DNA of 64,000 nucleotides from Anniella stebbinsi (GCA_029215795.1 JARDYH010000001.1:10652001-10716000), one strand, 5' to 3'. Numbered from the stretch's first letter, positions 42,067-55,252 are shown. Numbers and translations: made by a program. The notes: generated from the letters alone by a model not told the origin.

Positions 42067-42703
42067 CCCAAGTATCATAGTTGGTATTAGTCAAATTTCT
42101 AGTCCTCCAGTTCACAGAGATGTGGCAACAAAATTGCTAAAGAGCTGAAAATATGAAGGCAAGTTGAAATGCTGGGCATGAAAACAACCCAAAAGCCAAA
42201 GACCATTTTGCTGCTGGAGTTTGCAGGAACCAAAAGAGGGTAAACAGTATAAATGCATAGCTTGAAGTTACTGGCACAGCTTTGGCTTTAATTAGCAATT
42301 TAGCTGCCACCAAACGAAAATACATTTCACTTTTTATTAAAAACCAACCCATGATTCATACATTTTAAAATTAAAAGTGAAAGATGAAATAGATGCTGGA
42401 ACAGTCAAAATGGTAATTAAAACAGCATTCACTTCAAAATACAAAGCGTCACAGCTTGGGAGGCGGAATGGAAGAGGACGAGAGAAGAGGATCTCATTGA
42501 AAATATGCCAGATCTACTGCTCTTTGCTCTTGATTTAGTGAGCCAACCGACTGCTCTAGCAAAACCAAAGAGAGAGGGAATGGGGAATTGGGGGGGGGGG
42601 AGGAATTATGATTGGCAGCATCCAATGGGCTCAGAACAGCGAGAATGGAGTAAGAAATGGGGCAAACCATTCCAAAATGGATCGTTTGCATTCTCAACAT
42701 ATG
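42067..42703. other. Unassigned
   Basis: Includes ggctttaattagcaatttagc at about 42284; no repeat recognised until the hAT MITE. Confidence 0.35.
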
Positions 42704-42711
42704 GTGGGATG

Positions 42712-43031
42712 TAGGGTGACCAGATAAAATCCAGGTCAGGGCTCATGTAACTTTAACAGTTGTAGAGAAAAGGGAATTTCAGCCAGTGTCATTTGTAGGC
42801 AATTAGTTCCTGGTGAAATCCCCTCTTCATTACAACAGTTAAAGTTGCAGGAGCCATGCCTTCTTTTGTATATGGTCACTCTAGTATAGTGCCTGCAACT
42901 TTAACTGTTGTGATGAAGAGGGAATATCACTAGGAACTAAGTGCATACAAATGACACCGGCTGAAATTCCCTTTTCTCTACAACTGTTAAAGTTACATAT
43001 GCCCTGACCTGGATTTTATCTGGTCAGCCTA
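42712..43031 (+). mobile_element. 320-bp palindromic hAT MITE, copy 6
   Basis: Starts tagggtgacc, ends ggtcagccta. The perfect 8-bp duplication gtgggatg lies at 42704-42711 and 43032-43039. Confidence 0.94.
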
Positions 43032-43039
43032 GTGGGATG

Positions 43040-43660
43040 GGGACATGGCCCACTTGTTCCTCAGTAGACCTCAACCCCACTCCACAAACAGCGAAGGGAG
43101 TGCCAAGCCCTCCTTCAAGCAAATCCAGCGCCTGCAGGCTGTACAAAATGCGGCAGCCAGGTTGGTCAAGGGGCTTCCGAAGTGGTCCTCTTTCACTTCG
43201 GTGCTTCAAGAGCTCCACTGGCTGTCAGTGGCAGCTAGGTCGCACTACAAGGTTTTATTAACTATGTATAAAGCCCTGCACTGCTTGGGCCCTGGTTACG
43301 AGTGCTCGCCTTGCTCCCATGTCCCACCATGGGCAGACTTGCTCTCAAGGCCAGGGTGACCTGATCATCCCCCGCTACAATTTGGAAGGAGCGGGGGGTA
43401 GGGCTTTTTCAGTGGTAGCCCCCTATTATGGCACAATTTGCCACTGGAGATTAGACAGGCTCCCACCATCAATTGTTTTAAACGCCTCTGTAAGGGGTTC
43501 TTATTTTCACAAGAGTTTGGGGGAGGGGTGGTTTAAATTTTGATGTGTGTTGAGGGTTCTTAATCAAAATTGTTTTATGTATTATTGTAAAGTGGCATGA
43601 TGCCAGAAATGGCGAGGTGGCGCTAAATGTTTTAAATAAATAAATAAATAAATAAATACA
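43040..43660 (+). mobile_element. L2-like LINE 3' end fragment
   Basis: Translates to QRLQAVQNAAARLVKGLP, ELHWLSVAARSHYKVLLTMYKALHCLGPGY (frame open 43045-43359), then degenerate sequence containing a FSVVAP block near 43410. It ends in (aaat)n at 43635-43658. It belongs to a different L2 subfamily from the copies at 31 and 40 kb. Confidence 0.8.
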
Positions 43661-43917
43661 TAAACTCATGGAAATAGAGCACAATCCTAGGCATGTTTAG
43701 AAAGACAAAAAGTCCTGGCTGGAGCATGCTGGGAGTTGTAGGACTTGGTTCTGATTGCACTCTCAAGTGGACCTGCCGATTCCCAACCCAGCTGGAAAGG
43801 TGAGCCAGTGTCAGACACTACAGAGTCTACACTGCAAACCCGGGGCAGGCAACATGGTGATGGCCAAGGGTGGTGATGGCCACCAATTTGTGTGGCAAAA
43901 CAAAGACAATTTTTTGA

Positions 43918-44150
43918 GGAGGAGAAGGCTATCAATGGCTACTAGTCCTGATGGTTGCTACCTCCAGAATAAGAAGCAGTATGCCTATGTACACCAAGTG
44001 CTGGGGAATATGGGTGGGAGGGTGCTGTAGCACTCATGTCCTGCTTGTGGGTTCCTGATCAACATCTGGTTGACTGTTGTGTGAACAGAATGCTGGGCTA
44101 GATGGACCCTTGGTCTGATCCAGCATGGCTTTTCTTATGTTCTTATGGTC
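43918..44150 (+). repeat. Dispersed repeat D
   Basis: aggaggagaaggctatcaatggctactag ... gatccagcatggcttttcttatgttctta; one of the best preserved copies. Confidence 0.75.
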
Positions 44151-45231
44151 ACAATGCAGCCCTGGACACCTATATTGAGGCTCACACCTGCCACTTGGAA
44201 GATAAAATAAAATAGCACACGTTCCTCCTGGCAGCTGAGATTGCTGTGAAACACGTTTCCGCTTGCACTGTTGGTGTGTTCAAAGGAGGTGTGCACTGAA
44301 TTTGGTCTCACACCCCACCTCTGCCAAGTACTCAGTCTTTCGGGCAGGTTACTTGTCCTTGGCCACACCTCTCATGGCAGCCATTTTGTGGCGGTGCCCA
44401 GGACAGTGTCTCACATTGCCAAATGCATCCACAGCCCAAAAAGATTGCTTAGGCCTTCTGTAGACAAACCTCAGCTAGATTAATCTAAGGTCTGACTTGG
44501 TATAAGGCAATTCGTTAAAATCAAGCCAAACCATCTCTGCACATGACAACATTTAAGTCCTTTCCTGCTAAGTCTCCTTCCATCTTATGAACAAAACAGA
44601 GATGAATGAGATAGTCAAACTTATTGTGATATCTGAGAACAAATGTCAGAAGTTTTTTATCCTGCCCCCAAAACATGTTGGTGTTGTTGGGGAGGGAAGG
44701 GACTTTTCTTCATCACTCTGACTGACACCGAGCGGCGTCCTCCCACCATTTTAGATTTGTCCCCGATGCCCTGGATGTTGAACCATTCTGGAGCATTGTG
44801 GAGGAAAGATGGCCACGGACCACCATGTATCTGCAGTTGCAGCCATTCTACCCTGGAATGATTCAATGTCTACGATGGCCACTTAGAAATGGCCTCCATA
44901 GAGGAAATGCCTGAAGAACGAGGAAAGAGAAAGAGAGCACCAATTTGCACAAAAAATGTGCATATGCTCATTCATACGTCTGGTTGGAAATTTAGAAATA
45001 GTGTAACTAGAAATGCAGTACACCTCCCTGTAGGCAGATGACTGAGAGCAGGTGATCTTGGTGGCACCGTGATGTTGTTAGGTCAATTCTAGTAAATTTG
45101 TAATTCCCAAATGCGTATCAAGCCCGCACTTTGATCCAATGCACTTCAATATTTTCATAATCGATACTGAGATTGATCAGTTAATATTTCCTGCAAGTGC
45201 CCAGCTTGCTGATTCTTCTGTTGGCACTGCA
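44151..45231. other. Unassigned
   Basis: 44940-45010 resembles the gtgcaaa-type AT-rich repeat; otherwise nothing. Confidence 0.35.
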
Positions 45232-45233
45232 AT

Positions 45234-45284
<51 letters not shown>

Positions 45285-45320
45285 TTACATTTGTATACCG
45301 CCCTATAGCCGAAGCTCTGT
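45232..45320 (-). mobile_element. L2 LINE tail with long (tatt)n
   Basis: (tatt)n of about 13 units (45236-45285), then acatttgtataccgccctatagccgaagctct, the reverse complement of the L2 tail in the two larger copies. Confidence 0.75.
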
Positions 45321-45494
45321 ATTCTGCCTCCGCCTCCAGGGGCTCCATGTCTCTTGACTATAGCACATAAAATACACATGAAAATAGCCAATTTCAGAAG
45401 GGGAAATTGTGACACATGATGTTATAGTATACAGACTTTGGGGGAAATCACCATATTACATATGCTAATTTTCCAAGATGCACTCTGGTGATGC

Positions 45495-45700
45495 ACATGA
45501 CCAAAAATGATAGATACCTCAAAAGCTCGAAAGAGCAGAATTTTCATCCATGTTAGGTTATTGATGGGATATATTTATCCATCACTACTAATAACCTTTC
45601 ACAGACTTACCCTCTATGAATCTGTCAAATCCTTTTTTCAAAATCACCTAAGCTATGGACTATTACTCCATGTTGTGGTAGTGAATTTCATCAATCAATG
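45495..45700 (-). repeat. Dispersed repeat D, 5' part only
   Basis: ttaccctctatgaatctgtcaaatcc and gttgtggtagtgaatttcatcaa match the upstream extension seen in 52040-52395. Confidence 0.5.
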
Positions 45701-46497
45701 ATACAGGATGGTTATTTCATTCGACATTGGCTTGACTGATGGACCGTTGGTCAGACCAAAACAGTGTGCAAAGCTGTCTCTCTACATGTGGGTCTTTGCA
45801 GGTCTGCAATGCATACAATACAATAAGAAATTATTATACCTGCAGTTGTCATTTTTCACACTTCACTGTAAGGAAAGGCCATCTTTCGAGGGTTTTTAAT
45901 GGACTCCCCGAGAACAAGTATTAGCACAGTGGTAGTCTGGCTGCAGCAGAAATACAATTAGGCAAATGAGACACACTCCCTGAAGAGTCCTAAAAGGATT
46001 TTTGACCTATATACTGTTTTAATTCATTCCCATTCTCTCTTTCCCTCTATTCTCTTACAGATGCATGAGAAATTAGAACTTCTTAACCAGATAGTTCCTC
46101 AATTATATATCAAAGAGGGCTGCTATCATGCCATGTCAAGAGCAATAAATTGTTTGCTGTTTAGATCAGTGTGTCCGTTGTCTAAACAACAGCAAATTGC
46201 GTTATAAAGGGATTGCAAACACAAAGGGACTCAGCCAATCTCGTTTTATCGTTACTGTGCCTGTTTGGCTGATCACCCTAATAATGACATTTTGGAAAGG
46301 TGAGGTGATGAATGGACAGTTGAGTTGTCAACAGCAAATGGTGGTGGAAGCTACAACGAGGTTGAATCACAAGAAGACCATTCCTCTGAATTCTGCGAAC
46401 TTGCTTAAGGGGTGAACAATAGGTGGTGCAAGTTGTACAGTTGTATTTTTTAATGTATTTGTTCCTCACATTCACACTATATACTTTGAAATGATGA
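45701..46497. other. Unassigned
   Basis: Includes an inverted pair tgtttagatcagtgtgtccg / gttgtctaaacaac near 46155-46190; no gene. Confidence 0.35.
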
Positions 46498-46499
46498 TG

Positions 46500-46536
<37 letters not shown>
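46498..46536. repeat. (taa)n microsatellite at LINE 3' end
   Basis: About 13 taa units; the tail of the R4/Dong-like fragment. Confidence 0.9.
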
Positions 46537-46985
46537 GTCTCTTTCTCGCTCATAGCAGTTTTTCTAGACGGACATGACGGGCTTTGCCAAGTCATGCTCT
46601 CTTTTACAGATCCAAGAATTTCCTGACATTTGAGCATGTTTTAAGTATGACTGCTTTCTGGATGTTGGTGTGGATACATTTTGGTAGGCCCAGTTTCTGG
46701 AGGTTTTCTGTATAATTTTTTGATGTGATGCCAGTGACTGATGTGACTAGTAGAATAATTGTGACTTTTTCCTGTTGCCATAGTTCTTTGACTTCCATGG
46801 CCAGTGGTGTATATATGTCTCTCTTTTCTTCTTCCTTTTCAACAACATTTTTGTCATTCGGTATTGCTATGTTGATGAGGTATGTGTGTTTTTCTTTTTT
46901 GTCTATGACCGTTATGACTGGTCGGTTGTAGGGTATTGTCTTGTCTGTATGAATTGTTCTGTCCCAGTATATTTTAGACCTGTTC
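46498..46985 (-). pseudogene. R4/Dong-like LINE 3' end with RLE domain remnant
   Basis: The minus strand reads WDRTIHTDKTIPYNRPVITVID, then INIAIPNDKNVVEKEEEKRD, MEVKELW and HTNIQKAVILKTCSNVRKFL, ending at a stop at 46604. This is the C-terminal restriction-like endonuclease region of R4/Dong-type LINEs. In that family NRPD-x-x-V is the catalytic core; here the Asp is Val (RPV). The 3' end is a non-coding tail running into (taa)n at 46498-46536, which fits Dong/R4 ends. It is heavily 5'-truncated, with only about 120 codons left. The frame is open throughout. The clade call rests on motif recognition only. Confidence 0.72.
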
Positions 46986-46989
46986 GACA

Positions 46990-47110
46990 GCCTCCATGAA
47001 TGGGGCCATATTCAAGTCACCTGGGAGTTCCAATTGGGAGGCCCATACCACCAAAAAGGCCCTGCCTCTTAGGCTTGCCAGTCTGATCAATGGTACAGGT
47101 GGATCTGTAG
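46990..47110 (-). mobile_element. Decayed L2-like LINE fragment
   Basis: gggaggcccataccaccaaaaaggccctgcctct has the layout of the VAP...RARRAFS region of L2 read on the minus strand. A second small piece at about 47770-47860 (caattcttcaaataacctgg) resembles the part further 5'. Both are short and weak. Confidence 0.35.
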
Positions 47111-50100
47111 CAGAGTCAGGCAACAGAAATAGGGTGTGTGTGGGGGAGGATGACCCACCCAACCCTCCATTGGCCAAATGACATCAAAGAGGCTTGGCCA
47201 CACCCCTGATGTTGAAGTAGTGGGGCCACACCCCTGACATGGGTTGGTACCCAGTGGCAAGCCAGGTGGATGCCTCTACAGCTGTGTCTACTAAGAACTG
47301 GCTTTGCTGAGAATGGAGCTTTTCCCATTGGAGAGAGGATGGAGGACACCTGAAGTTGCTCAGCCCAGCTGTCCGGCTTCACTTGTTCTTCACCTTCCCC
47401 GTGTAGGGAGTTGCCTGATTTCCGTTGTCCTTTGCCTTGCCCTTGAGGGAAGTCCACTCATCTGAACAAGTGAAGACCAGTTGTCCAACACTTGCAGGAG
47501 CTCCCTCAAGTGCTGGATGAGTGTTCAGCTGCCACTTTCCTGATCCCCTTGTTTTCTCCAATCACAGATAAGAGATAACAAGGGGATTCACCTACCTGCC
47601 TCCTCCAAAGCCCCTGGTAGACTCTAAGCCAGAAGGAAGGGTTTAGGGAAAGAAGTGGGCAGGGATCACAGAGTGAGCCCAAGCTTCCATGGGACAGATG
47701 GACAATGACTGCAGGCCTGATTAGGCCCAGTGGCTGGAGGTTGCCCACCCATGGCCAATATCATTGTCTCCGTAGCTGGTCTCAGTGTCTAGGCAGATTC
47801 ATAAGGGTGAAGGCAATTCTTCAAATAACCTGGCTCTACCTTATTCATGGCTTTAATGGGCAATGTATCCTTGTTTTCTGCTCAAGATTTTGCCTCTTTC
47901 TTCAATGCTGAAATTGGCTCCATCTGCTTGGAACTCTCTGACCCTCCTGTCTCCAAGATTAACTGGAAAATCCCACATGGTTTTGCACAGCCCCCAATCA
48001 CAGTTGATTTAACTTCTTCCCTTAGCAATGTCCTCCTTTCTTAAGGGGTAAAGCATACCTGTTGGTGGGATGGGCTCACAACATCTGTCTGTCTGTCTCT
48101 AAGTGGAAAATGACACTCCTGGAGATGTGCATGGACATAATTTCTTGCCAGGATTATGGCTCTTGTAGCAAACATGATCTTAGCAGGAGATGATTTCTCA
48201 GGAGCATTCTTTTCAGCTTGGAATCCTACCTCAGGTTGCTATGGGGGATTGCTGACAATGGGGTGGGGGACTGGACTGGCAGAAGAGGGGTAGTAGTTGA
48301 AAATGCCATTTCAAGTCAATCCCAGATGTAACATGGTCTGAGGTCATCTCAAAATGTGGGTATGGTGTGTTTGCATTTTGCATCTCTCTCCTTGCTGAAA
48401 CACTGCCAGCCTCACTAGTAATTGCTGACACCATTCCCACAATTCCTGGCTCTGAGGAATGACCCCCCTTGGAGCCAAGCATTTCACCCTGGCTAGCCCT
48501 CTGAAGAGCCATGCCAGCCACTTCCTCTAGCTGACAGGGATCCCCACAGAGCCAGAGAGCAGGGGGTGGAAAGCAATTGCCCATCCACCATTTCGCTGTG
48601 AGGAGGACCCTCTCAGGGCAGATAGAGGGTAGGTGGCTGCTCCAGAGATCCCCACTGGCCGCTTTTTCACTAAAGCGGGAGAACCTGCTGGGTTCTGATG
48701 CTGGGCCCTGTTGTCAGGGGCGGAGGAAGTTCAAAATTTCCCACTCCATCTGCTTCACCCTGCTTCATGGGAGGGCTGAGCTGAGGAGAGTTCACCCATC
48801 CCTAGTGCAGATATATGTTGAGTTGTAAAAATCAACGCAGGATTGTTTACACCCCCCCCCCCCCAAACATCCCTTCTTCTTCTTTGTTGTAATACAAGGC
48901 AATGTTTAGCACTACCCCTTTCCATTCAATGGTCCACCTTGTCTGAAGTTCTTTGAAGTTTGTCCTCCAAAAGGGAAAGCTTCCATCTCATTAAAGCCAA
49001 ACCAATCAGCGACTGTCACCATCGCCACCTGCGTGAAGGAAGTTCCGCAGGTAAAGTTGGCATCTTGTGAAAGTTTTTTCCAAGGACATTTCCGAATAAA
49101 TATTTTCTCCCCGAAGAGCATTAAGGAAGAGCAACCCAGAGAATCTCCTTTGGTTCAGTGGGCGATTGAACCCCACATGGTACAGCCTTTCTCCAGAGGC
49201 ACTGATGAGCTTCGGTGAGCACAGGAAGAAAAGATGCGAACGCTTCACCTTGATTGAGCTGTGTTTTGCAACAGATCATCTTTAATTGAGCACGACAAGT
49301 TACTCCCTAGCTGAGTGTGCTTTGATTCACATTTCAAAGCTCTCCTGTCAGGTGTGTCTCAGAAGATACCATTGATGTCTGTTGCCAGTCTCAGGCAGGC
49401 TCCTCTGTTTTTTAGTTCTTTTTAAAATTATTTATTTATACACTTAGAGCACACTTCACCCTGTTTAGATAGAAGACTGAGATGGAAGAGACTTCTGTTG
49501 CTTAATAGGGAATCTGCTGAGGAAGAGATTAGACATTTATTTTATTTTATTTTTGTTATCCTTGGAAGACCAAAGTCATAGTGGACGAGCATAAAAGCAA
49601 GAAAGCTTTCTTTTGGTGGGGGAAGGCAGAGTGGGGTAATGCAGAGAACATTGCTTTGGCACACAGACTTTCATGGACGATCAGGTTCTGAATCTTTTAT
49701 GTGGGGTGGAACTGAAATAGTCAACAATCACAGACGTTTTCTGTTATGGGCTTTTGAAAACTCAGATGAAGAGTGTAAAAAAAAAAGAATATGGATTTTT
49801 AAACCTCAGAATTTGAAATTCAGGTCTTGTTGCAGTTCTGGATCACCGTGCTGAACATCAAATTTGAAATTGTTATCCAACAGTAAAGGACCATTGCATG
49901 TTCTCTATCAAATGTTACCTGATACTAGATACAATTACAGATCAACTATCAAATGAGGTCAAATACAAATGCTATTGCCCAAGCTAGGTGCCCTACTTTA
50001 TAGAGGACAGTCTTCTATTTGAAGGTGTCCTCCTTTAGTGAGGCATTTGAAGGTGTCCTCTATTTGATGGGCTGTCCATCAAGTCTTATTTTAAGATCAA

Positions 50101-50279
50101 AGATTCCTAAGAAAGGAGAGCAGGGGTTACAATGGTCCACATCATGGTGAGGTGTACTGCATTTCTATTTAAATTATACTAATTATTTCTAAATTTGCCC
50201 CTATGCATATAAATTTGCATAGGCAAACGTGATGCAAATTGGGGTGCTATAGGTCCTTTTCTTTTAGTGATAAACATCA
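47111..50279. other. Unassigned
   Basis: 3.2 kb without a supported gene or well-bounded repeat. A C run sits at about 48851-48863. 48960-49240 has balanced composition and overlapping ORFs on both strands, but no recognised family. Confidence 0.35.
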
Positions 50280-51330
50280 AGAAACTAGTTTAAAAAATGG
50301 TAGCCAGTGCACCAATTGAATGGTAACCCCATGTAGAGTACATTGCAATATTCTAAACATGATTGTCACCAAGGCATGGATCAGACTGTCTCAGGACTGG
50401 CCACCGCTGGTACATTATTCACAGTTGGGCTAAAGTGCTCCTCACCACCACAGCCACTTGAGAAGTCAAGGTCAGCATAAGATCGAGATGTGCTCCCAAG
50501 CTATAAGTCTCCTCTTTCACAGGGAGTGTGAGCTCATCCAGTAAGGTTGAATGGCAGTCCCCAAGCAAAGCTTTCTACTGGCCAACAGCAACCCTGTCTT
50601 TTTAGATTTAGAGCTTCTTTAAACAAGCTTTTCATAGCATACGCGTGACTGGCCACTCACGGATGTTCGCGGGTTATTTTGATGATGCAGTGACCCTCCT
50701 GCATGTCTCTCATTCCATTTCCCAGTTTTAGCGATTTGAAAAACGGCTCAGAAAACCCAACTCTTCTGAAAAACGCTAGTACTTATCGATATTTCCTGCT
50801 GTGTGCAGGAGAATTTGCATTATAAAATGCCCACTAGAGGGTGCTGTCCCGATAAATCACATTGAGGCTGTACAAGCCACATGGTTGCTGCTCTCTTCCT
50901 GCTCTCTTCCTCGTGTAATTACAGTTCATTGCAGAAGCGGAAGAGATTCAGGAAGCAGAGACATGGTAAGGGAATTCAGTTCCCCCCCTCACACCTGAAG
51001 GAGCTCTTAATCTCAATTTGTTCACCATTATTCAATGATTATCAAGTCTAGGCAACTTTCAAGAATGTTGACTTATTCCTCAGAGTTAGGTGACAAAGCA
51101 TATTGATGGGTTCTCACTCCAAAGCTCTGGGTGACCTCTCCCAACGGTGTCATGTAGATGTTAAACAACTTAGGGGACAGAAGAAAACCCTGTGAGGTCA
51201 TAACCTGGGAATCACCTCTCAGTGACATCTCCAGAGCTCACCCCTCTATTGAAGCAAATGGGGCAGCCTGCTGAACACACAGACCCTGGTACTCTGAAAT
51301 CAGGGACACTACCTGTAAAAGTGAGTCCCA
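50280..51330 (-). repeat. LINE-type non-coding repeat I, split copy
   Basis: Two pieces (50280-50640 and 51040-51330) on either side of repeat G. The second has gtcatgtagatgttaaacaacttaggggacagaa and aaaaccctgtgaggtc. Confidence 0.4.
50641..50995 (+). repeat. Dispersed repeat G, splits another repeat
   Basis: cctcctgcatgtctctcattcc, atatttcctgctgtgtgcaggag. It lies between two pieces of the LINE-like sequence at 50280-50640 and 51040-51330. Confidence 0.45.
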
Positions 51331-51339
51331 AAGCCAAAG

Positions 51340-51850
51340 TTGTGAGATAAAATTAATACCTGTTTTGGTGATTATGTTTCCCTAATTGGTATTACTCCTG
51401 TAACACATCCGTTAGATGCAGAACTGCCCAACAAAACCTAATTAGCTCTTTAAACTCATTTATGTGGCACATTAAATCTTGTGCTTGTCACATTTTAAAT
51501 TTGTTTAAACCTTAATAATATTCAAGATCATGTACTCGCATTAAAAGACAACATGTGTTGGCGTCATAATGAATATTTTAATCCCGGCAATTCATTATTG
51601 CTCTAACAACTTTTTATTTATTTATCTAGGTGAGTCGTTTATCTTTCCGGTAAGATTTATGAGACAGTTTGATTAAAAGTACTGAAAACCTGGAGCTAGT
51701 TATTTATTTGGTGTTTATTTCCAGGTTGTTAATTCAGTAAAATTTTTGGCTATAGAGCCACATTTATTTCAATGAAACAAATGAGTCCGCCACCTGGTGC
51801 TTTGCATCATATATAGGCAAATATTTAATTTGAATGCAGGAGAAAGACAG
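51340..51850. other. Repeat-free AT-rich stretch, CNE candidate
   Basis: Contains cctaattggtatt, cctaattagctc, gaatattttaatccc, gcaattcattattgc and gtttgattaaaag with no repeat, no ORF and no microsatellite. The composition is that of vertebrate conserved enhancers; conservation cannot be checked here. Confidence 0.4.
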
Positions 51851-52039
51851 GCTATAATTTACAAAAACAAACAAACAAAATAAAACAAACAAAAAAGGGT
51901 ACAAATGAAAATAATAAACAAGCTAATCTTAGCAATAAGTCTGTTATTTTTTTTAATGCAACCCATAAAGATATTACTGGCACCATCACGCAAAATATCA
52001 TGCAATGGATGATAGATTTTTTTTTAAAAAAAAGATCAC

Positions 52040-52395
52040 ATAAAAAGAGCCCTCCTGAATCAGACTATGAATTCATTTACTCCAGCATTCTTTGTTGCCA
52101 GCCAGATGATTCCCCTAGGAAGTTCACAATCAGGGAACTCACAAGTAGGACATGAGTGCAATAACGTCATCTCCCTGCATGTGTTCCCTTCAACCTGTAT
52201 TTAGAGGCATACTGCCTTTGAGATAACATATAGCCATCCTGACTAGTAGCTACTGAGAGACTTACCTTCGATGAATTTGTCCAGTCCCATTTTAAATCAT
52301 CCATGTTGGTGGCCATTGTTATATCTTGTGAAAGTAAAGACCATAGTTTAACCGAGAACTTTTGTACATGGGTCTGTTAATCCATTGTATTTAGT
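52040..52395 (-). repeat. Dispersed repeat D, longest copy
   Basis: aaaaagagccctcctgaatcaga ... tagccatcctgactagtagc ... cttcgatgaatttgtccagtcc ... ggtggccattgttatatcttgtg. It shows that the family extends beyond the 210-bp core. Confidence 0.6.
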
Positions 52396-54694
52396 TTTAG
52401 TTTTGTCACAGAATTGAGATCTGGGCACCTTTCCTGCTTTTCTACTACATAACCTCTAGGTGGCAATGTGGTTTAGCAGGGTAGAGCCACTACACTAGTT
52501 GAAAAAAACATTTTCTTTCACATTCACAAACAATACCACATTTCCCTGCTCTAACCCCCCCCCCCCAAAGCCAACCAACCAACCTTCCCCAAAAAAACTT
52601 GCCGAAAGTTCTGTTTAAAAACAGCAGGCAAACAGACCAATCAGAATATGTAAGAAGCATAGTTCATTGTGAAATAATGTGAATGAAGCATAAATATGTA
52701 AAGTAGCATGTCATTCAACATTCTGTGTACAATAACATGCAAAAGCACAAGAGATTATCCAGCAGCTTGGAAGACAATTTCATTAAGCCTGTGTTAATTG
52801 CTGCACAATTCTGCAGTAACACATGCCTAAGGTAGTCTGGCCTGATTCCCATGTTAAGGGACACCCTGGTTTTGGTACTGCCATTTGCTCCTTCTCACAC
52901 AGCTCTGGAAATTTAACAGAGGACGGACGGGTTGATTCATATGGGAAGACCCATACCTAGTATGTGAGGTCTGGTTGGGATTCCTCTGACATAAATCATC
53001 CCACCTCCACAGGGTTTCGATATTCCTTGGCTCCCAGGGCAGCGTGGCCTGATTAATGTGTTACCATAGCAACATGGCAGAACCATCCATGAGGCTGGCT
53101 CCCATGCTGCCTGGTAACATATGGATAGTGGAATGAGGTGGCTGTAACTCCAGCCTTCATTGGTCATCCCAGAGGTATAGCTACTTACAGGGGTCTTTGT
53201 TTTGTTCTAAGCTCTAAACACTCAGAAAATTGCTGTATGGAAATCTGTGCTAATCAACCCACCTGTGATCTCTCTCGCAAAACTACTTTCCACGGACTAC
53301 TCCAAAATACACGCTCCGAGGCTTTCAGCCAGAAAACGACACAGGGCTTTGGGTTATCACAAGCTCCGTAGACAATTCCGTCACATGTTGTCATTCATCC
53401 TGAGATATCCATTTGTCTAAAAGCAATTAAAGCTTAATTGCTGCATAACCTGAATAATTTAGAACGGCAAATGAGTAGAGTAGGCAAACAAGTATGTGTT
53501 CATTAATTTCTTTGTTATCACCATCTGTTTAATTAAAAAACTACTTTTCCTGAATGAGAGTTTACTATCTAAATGTTTCCTTAATTGAAAATATCTGCAG
53601 CAACCCAGGTCAGCAGCCAGCGTAATATATTTGAGCTTGTACATAAAACAGGCGAACTAAATAAATGCGAACTAAATAAATTCTAAATTTCATGAGGAAA
53701 AACATTGCCAAAATGTTTTTTAAAAATCACCACGAAGGTAAATTAAACCATATCCACCTTGCCATGTTTTGATTTTGTTTTGTTTAAGATACATCCCCTA
53801 TCCAATGCAGTGGGTTTGAATGGTGGTTTTTTTTAAAATGAGGACTGGAACAAATTGGTCAACACAATCAATTAAATAGTATGATTAATTAATAGGTGAG
53901 CCTGATTAATTGGGAGGAACATTGTTTGAAAAATGAATTTTAAAATAAGCAAATAAAAGTACATTGGAAAACTGAAGAAGGAAAGCACCATTCTAAGAGA
54001 GGCATTCTCTCCAGTGCATGGGAAAATGGCAGACTACCTTTTCTAAGTTCGCTTTGTGCAAAACCCAACTGAGTGTGCTTTTTTCTTTACATGCAAATTT
54101 ATAAAGGTTTGAAGGACTATCACAATTAATAAGGGATGGGCAAGAATTTCATCTCAGTTTTGGTAAGAATTTACCTCCATTTGCAATCTTCTCCATATCC
54201 AGAATGAAAAGAACATGAGGCTCAAAAATGGACGAGGTTATCAGTCTAGGCTAGGGATGGACAGACTCACCTCCTTCCAGTGTTCACTGAGCAGCTGTCC
54301 GCCCCTGCATGCCGCCTGAGCTGCTGGATGGCCCTGAGAATGCCCAACACATACCTCAGGCCCACCTATCCCCTTACTGAGCCACCATTTTGTTTAAAAA
54401 TAGCAGCTGGGGATTTCTGGAAATCTAATGTTACACAACTGATGGCTGTAAAGGGGCCTTTTACTCAACATTAGATTCCCAGAAAACCCTGAACCACCAT
54501 TTGTACACAAAATGGTGGATTGCTAAGGGAACGAGTGGCAGCCAGGTGCTCATGGACTGTGTAAGCCCAGCAAATGGGTCTCTTAAGTGGCTGCAAATCA
54601 TGAGTGGGGTCTGGGAGGCCGAGCAGCGGGGGAGCCCCCAGAATCTACCTCCCTCTTGGACACCCACAATATCCCTAATCTAGGCTCAGGGATT
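52396..54694. other. Unassigned, mostly AT-rich
   Basis: 53400-53760 is repeat-free (aaagcttaattgctgc, tttaattaaaaaac). A C run at about 52555-52566. 54160-54230 matches a block at 510-560. No gene seen. Confidence 0.35.
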
Positions 54695-55252
54695 TGAGTG
54701 CTTAACTCTTCAAAGTATTCGGCACTGGTTAGGCCCCAACTTGAGTATTGTGTACAGTTCTGGGCACCACACTTCAAGAAGGACACAGACAAGCTGGAGC
54801 ACGTTCAGAGGAGGGCAACGAGGATGATTAGGGGTCTGGAAACAAAGCCCTATGAGGAGAGCCTGAAAGAACTGGGCATGTTAAGCCTGGAGAAGAGAAG
54901 ACTGAGGGGAGACATGATAGCACTCTTCAAATACTTGAAAGGTTGCCACACAGAGGAGGGCCAGTATCTCTTCTCGATCATCCCAAAGTGCAGGATGCAG
55001 AATAATGGGCTCAAGTTACAGGAAGCCAGATTCCGGCTGGACATCAGGAAAAGCTTCCTGACTGTTAGAACAGTACAACAATGGAACCAATGACCTAGGG
55101 AGGTGGTGGGCTCTCCCACTTTAGAGGCATTCAAGACGCAGCTGGGCAGCCATCTGTCAGGCCTGCTTTAAGGTGGATTCCTGTAGTAAGCAGGGGGTTG
55201 GACTCAATGGCCTTATAGGCTCCTTCCAACTCTACTATTCTATGATTCTGTG
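54695..55252 (+). mobile_element. CR1 LINE 3' end
   Basis: Encodes the C-terminal part of CR1 ORF2 ([78 protein letters not shown]). A stop at 55091-55093 interrupts it, and the frame then continues as PREVVGSPTLEAFKTQL. The end is the diagnostic CR1 tail attctatgattctg at 55237-55250. It is 5'-truncated within the RT thumb. Confidence 0.93.

Noticed and set aside
48960..49250. Possible host exon
   Set aside because: Two overlapping opposite ORFs of 61-80 codons with no recognised family; no convincing splice pattern.
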